Both the position numbers and the translations under genes were made by a program. Shown here piece after piece: positions 4,864 to 6,020 of a stretch of 6,020 nt of DNA; positions within the stretch are counted from its first letter, which is position 1; every line of letters starts with the position of its first letter. The notes beneath the pieces were generated by a model. It had not been told where the DNA came from, made no database searches, and saw only the letters and a list, made by a program, of their open reading frames with translations. The stretch covers positions 1-6,020 of the forward strand of contig JALSTF010000263.1 in NCBI GenBank assembly GCA_026983895.1, written 5' to 3'. This DNA is from Sulfurovum sp. (GTDB lineage Bacteria; Campylobacterota; Campylobacteria; Campylobacterales; Sulfurovaceae).

Positions 4864-5394
4864 ATGCGCCGGAAAACAATATTGGCATCCTGTTTTGTCT
4901 CTCTTCTGCTTGCCGGCTGCACTTCCAAGGAGGAGACAGCCCTCCTTCAATCGTATAACCAAAAGAAGAGATATCACAAAAAACTGATGCATACGGAAAA
5001 AGCACAGCTTTATGATGGAAATGAGACCAAAGTACTTTTGACCGTTACCTATCTATATGACAGGTCCGAAGTCAAGCAGGAAGAGGATACGCGTGATGAA
5101 GTCTTTATCGTGGGACTCTATATGGAAGATGAAACCGTAAAGGATCAGCTTTCCCGTGACTTCAGCCTTACGCTCAACGGCACACTTCCCAAAAGTGTGA
5201 CAGTTTTGAAACACTCCGATAAACGTTTGAAAGATATACCGTTTGTAACAGTGTGGGGAAACTACTTTGAAGTGATTTTTCCGCATACGAACAGCAGTAG
5301 ATTCGACCTGCTGTTCAACAGCACAGCCTATGGCAAAAAAGTACTCCACTTTGCCAAAAAGGCAAAATATGTCTTTACAAAAGAAGCTTTCTAA
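4864..5394 (+). CDS. Putative lipoprotein (Cj0842-like), unknown function
   Basis: This 176-aa protein has a clear lipoprotein signal peptide: MRRK, a hydrophobic stretch (5-18) and the lipobox LLAGC with lipidated C19 (residues 15-19). T20-S21 follow and there is no Asp at +2, which by the E. coli rule would favour outer-membrane sorting. The mature part starts with a polar Lys/Glu-rich helix-like stretch (22-45). Several beta-strand-like segments follow: TKVLLTVTYLYD, EVFIVGLYMED, DFSLTLNG, YFEVIFPH and RFDLLFNS. I recognise no domain. The ATG at 4864 is preferred over the in-frame ATG at 4828 because it follows AGGGGGAG (4853-4860) and begins directly with the signal peptide; the longer form would bury it behind 12 residues. 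The position between mobB and a transglycosylase matches C. jejuni Cj0842 from memory. Its stop directly abuts the stop of the converging transglycosylase gene. Confidence 0.87.
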   Translation: MRRKTILASCFVSLLLAGCTSKEETALLQSYNQKKRYHKKLMHTEKAQLYDGNETKVLLTVTYLYDRSEVKQEEDTRDEVFIVGLYMEDETVKDQLSRDFSLTLNGTLPKSVTVLKHSDKRLKDIPFVTVWGNYFEVIFPHTNSSRFDLLFNSTAYGKKVLHFAKKAKYVFTKEAF

Positions 5395-6020
5395 TCATCT
5401 GAACCTGTCAGTCAATGCAGGATTTGTCAAGGATCTGATGTAGGGAAGCAGTCTCGTTGATTTGCCAAGTTTATTCATATAGATCACGTAGTTCGTCAGT
5501 ACCCGTTTGCCATATTCTCTCGCCTGGACATTGCTGATCTTCTCCAGACTCAAATAGGGTTCGAAAGGACCGTTCCTGAAATAGTGGGGGTCCTTGATAA
5601 GCTTTTTAGTGAAGCCTATCCCTGCATTGTAGGCATAGGCGACAAAAAGGGGGTGATAGAGCCATTTGTTCAGGTAATCCAGGTGTTCGTCGGCAAAATC
5701 GATAGCAACTTTGGGGTTGAACATGTCATCATAGTCGATATGGACCCCTTTTTGCCGGGCGATATGATCGATGAGAAAGGGCATGAACTGCATCATCCCC
5801 AGTGCAAAAGAGCGTGATACCGATGCCGGGACAAAACGGCTCTCCTGTCTGGCAATGGCATAAATCAGGGATTGACGTTCTGCCGTGTATCCTCTCATCG
5901 CATTGCGGTAGGGCATAGGGAAATAGGATTTTCTATAGTTGCAGGCTTTGGCTTTGATATACGTATTCATCCCTATCGTTGCCTGTGATTCACAGTCCTG
6001 GGCAAGTGCCTTGAGGTCAG
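5395..6020 (-). CDS. slt: Soluble lytic murein transglycosylase, C-terminal catalytic part (gene cut by window edge)
   Basis: This is a periplasmic enzyme that cleaves peptidoglycan glycan strands to 1,6-anhydromuropeptides. The frame stays open through 6020, so the gene starts outside the window; the ATG at 5970 is internal (upstream residues read DLKALAQDCESQATIG). Counting from that Met, the SLT/goose-lysozyme-like motifs are AIARQESRF (38-46) with catalytic E43, ALGMMQFMP (56-64), a Tyr-rich AYAYNAG (111-117), and REYGKRVLTNYVIY (151-164), the usual C-terminal tyrosine element. The order matches Slt70-type proteins, whose N-terminal part is a helical superhelix; that part would be to the right. 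In the last motif QAR replaces the more common ETR. The neighbour order matches C. jejuni Cj0843c (from memory). It converges with the lipoprotein gene with zero bases between stop codons. Confidence 0.9.
   Translation of the reverse strand, partial: DLKALAQDCESQATIGMNTYIKAKACNYRKSYFPMPYRNAMRGYTAERQSLIYAIARQESRFVPASVSRSFALGMMQFMPFLIDHIARQKGVHIDYDDMFNPKVAIDFADEHLDYLNKWLYHPLFVAYAYNAGIGFTKKLIKDPHYFRNGPFEPYLSLEKISNVQAREYGKRVLTNYVIYMNKLGKSTRLLPYIRSLTNPALTDRFR

Noticed and set aside
5350..5366. TTTGCC-AAAAA-GGCAAA hairpin as an intrinsic terminator
   Set aside because: The stem is only 6 bp with three A-T pairs and no T-run follows directly on either strand; kept only as a point of interest, not as an annotated terminator.
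5968..5970. ATG at 5970 as the true start of the transglycosylase gene
   Set aside because: The frame remains open upstream to the window edge, no good ribosome site precedes it, and a periplasmic enzyme would need a signal peptide that is not present here.

Overview
The window looks like a chromosomal segment of a Campylobacterota (epsilonproteobacterial) bacterium, probably a free-living Sulfurovum-like relative. Part of the basis is the gene order: methionyl-tRNA synthetase, a tiny four-cysteine protein, class I fructose-1,6-bisphosphatase, MobB, a small lipoprotein and a lytic transglycosylase match, from memory, the Campylobacter jejuni block Cj0838c-Cj0843c. Protein style and moderate GC content also fit. 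No phage, insertion sequence, CRISPR array, rRNA or tRNA was seen.

Layout. Positions 1-335 (minus) hold the N-terminal 111 residues of metG, which runs off the left edge. A 208-bp divergent promoter region follows. Then come three plus-strand genes: an unrecognised 173-aa charged protein with an internal repeat (544-1065), a stand-alone GIY-YIG nuclease-like protein two bases later (1068-1316), and a FadD-like acyl-CoA synthetase (1368-3077). Positions 3078-3175 are a convergent intergenic stretch holding a compact, strongly foldable element. Next is a minus-strand operon read mobB (GTG start, 4733) > fbp (4224) > Cys4 small protein (3373-3176), with an 11-nt gap and then a 1-nt TGATG overlap. 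A 130-bp divergent promoter region separates mobB from a plus-strand lipoprotein gene (4864-5394). That gene meets, with zero intervening bases, a minus-strand lytic transglycosylase gene that runs off the right edge (5395-6020).

How the genes fit together. Most are housekeeping: translation (MetG), gluconeogenesis or sugar phosphate supply (Fbp), molybdenum cofactor maturation (MobB), fatty acid activation (FadD-like) and cell wall turnover (transglycosylase). The notable feature is that the three plus-strand genes 544-3077 separate metG from the Cys4-fbp-mobB block with which it is contiguous in C. jejuni, so they may be a lineage-specific insertion. The best candidates for undescribed biology are the 173-aa protein with its GIY-YIG neighbour, the structured element at about 3108-3177, and the small Cys4 protein coupled to fbp. 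I see no clear evidence of a complete new defence or mobile system.
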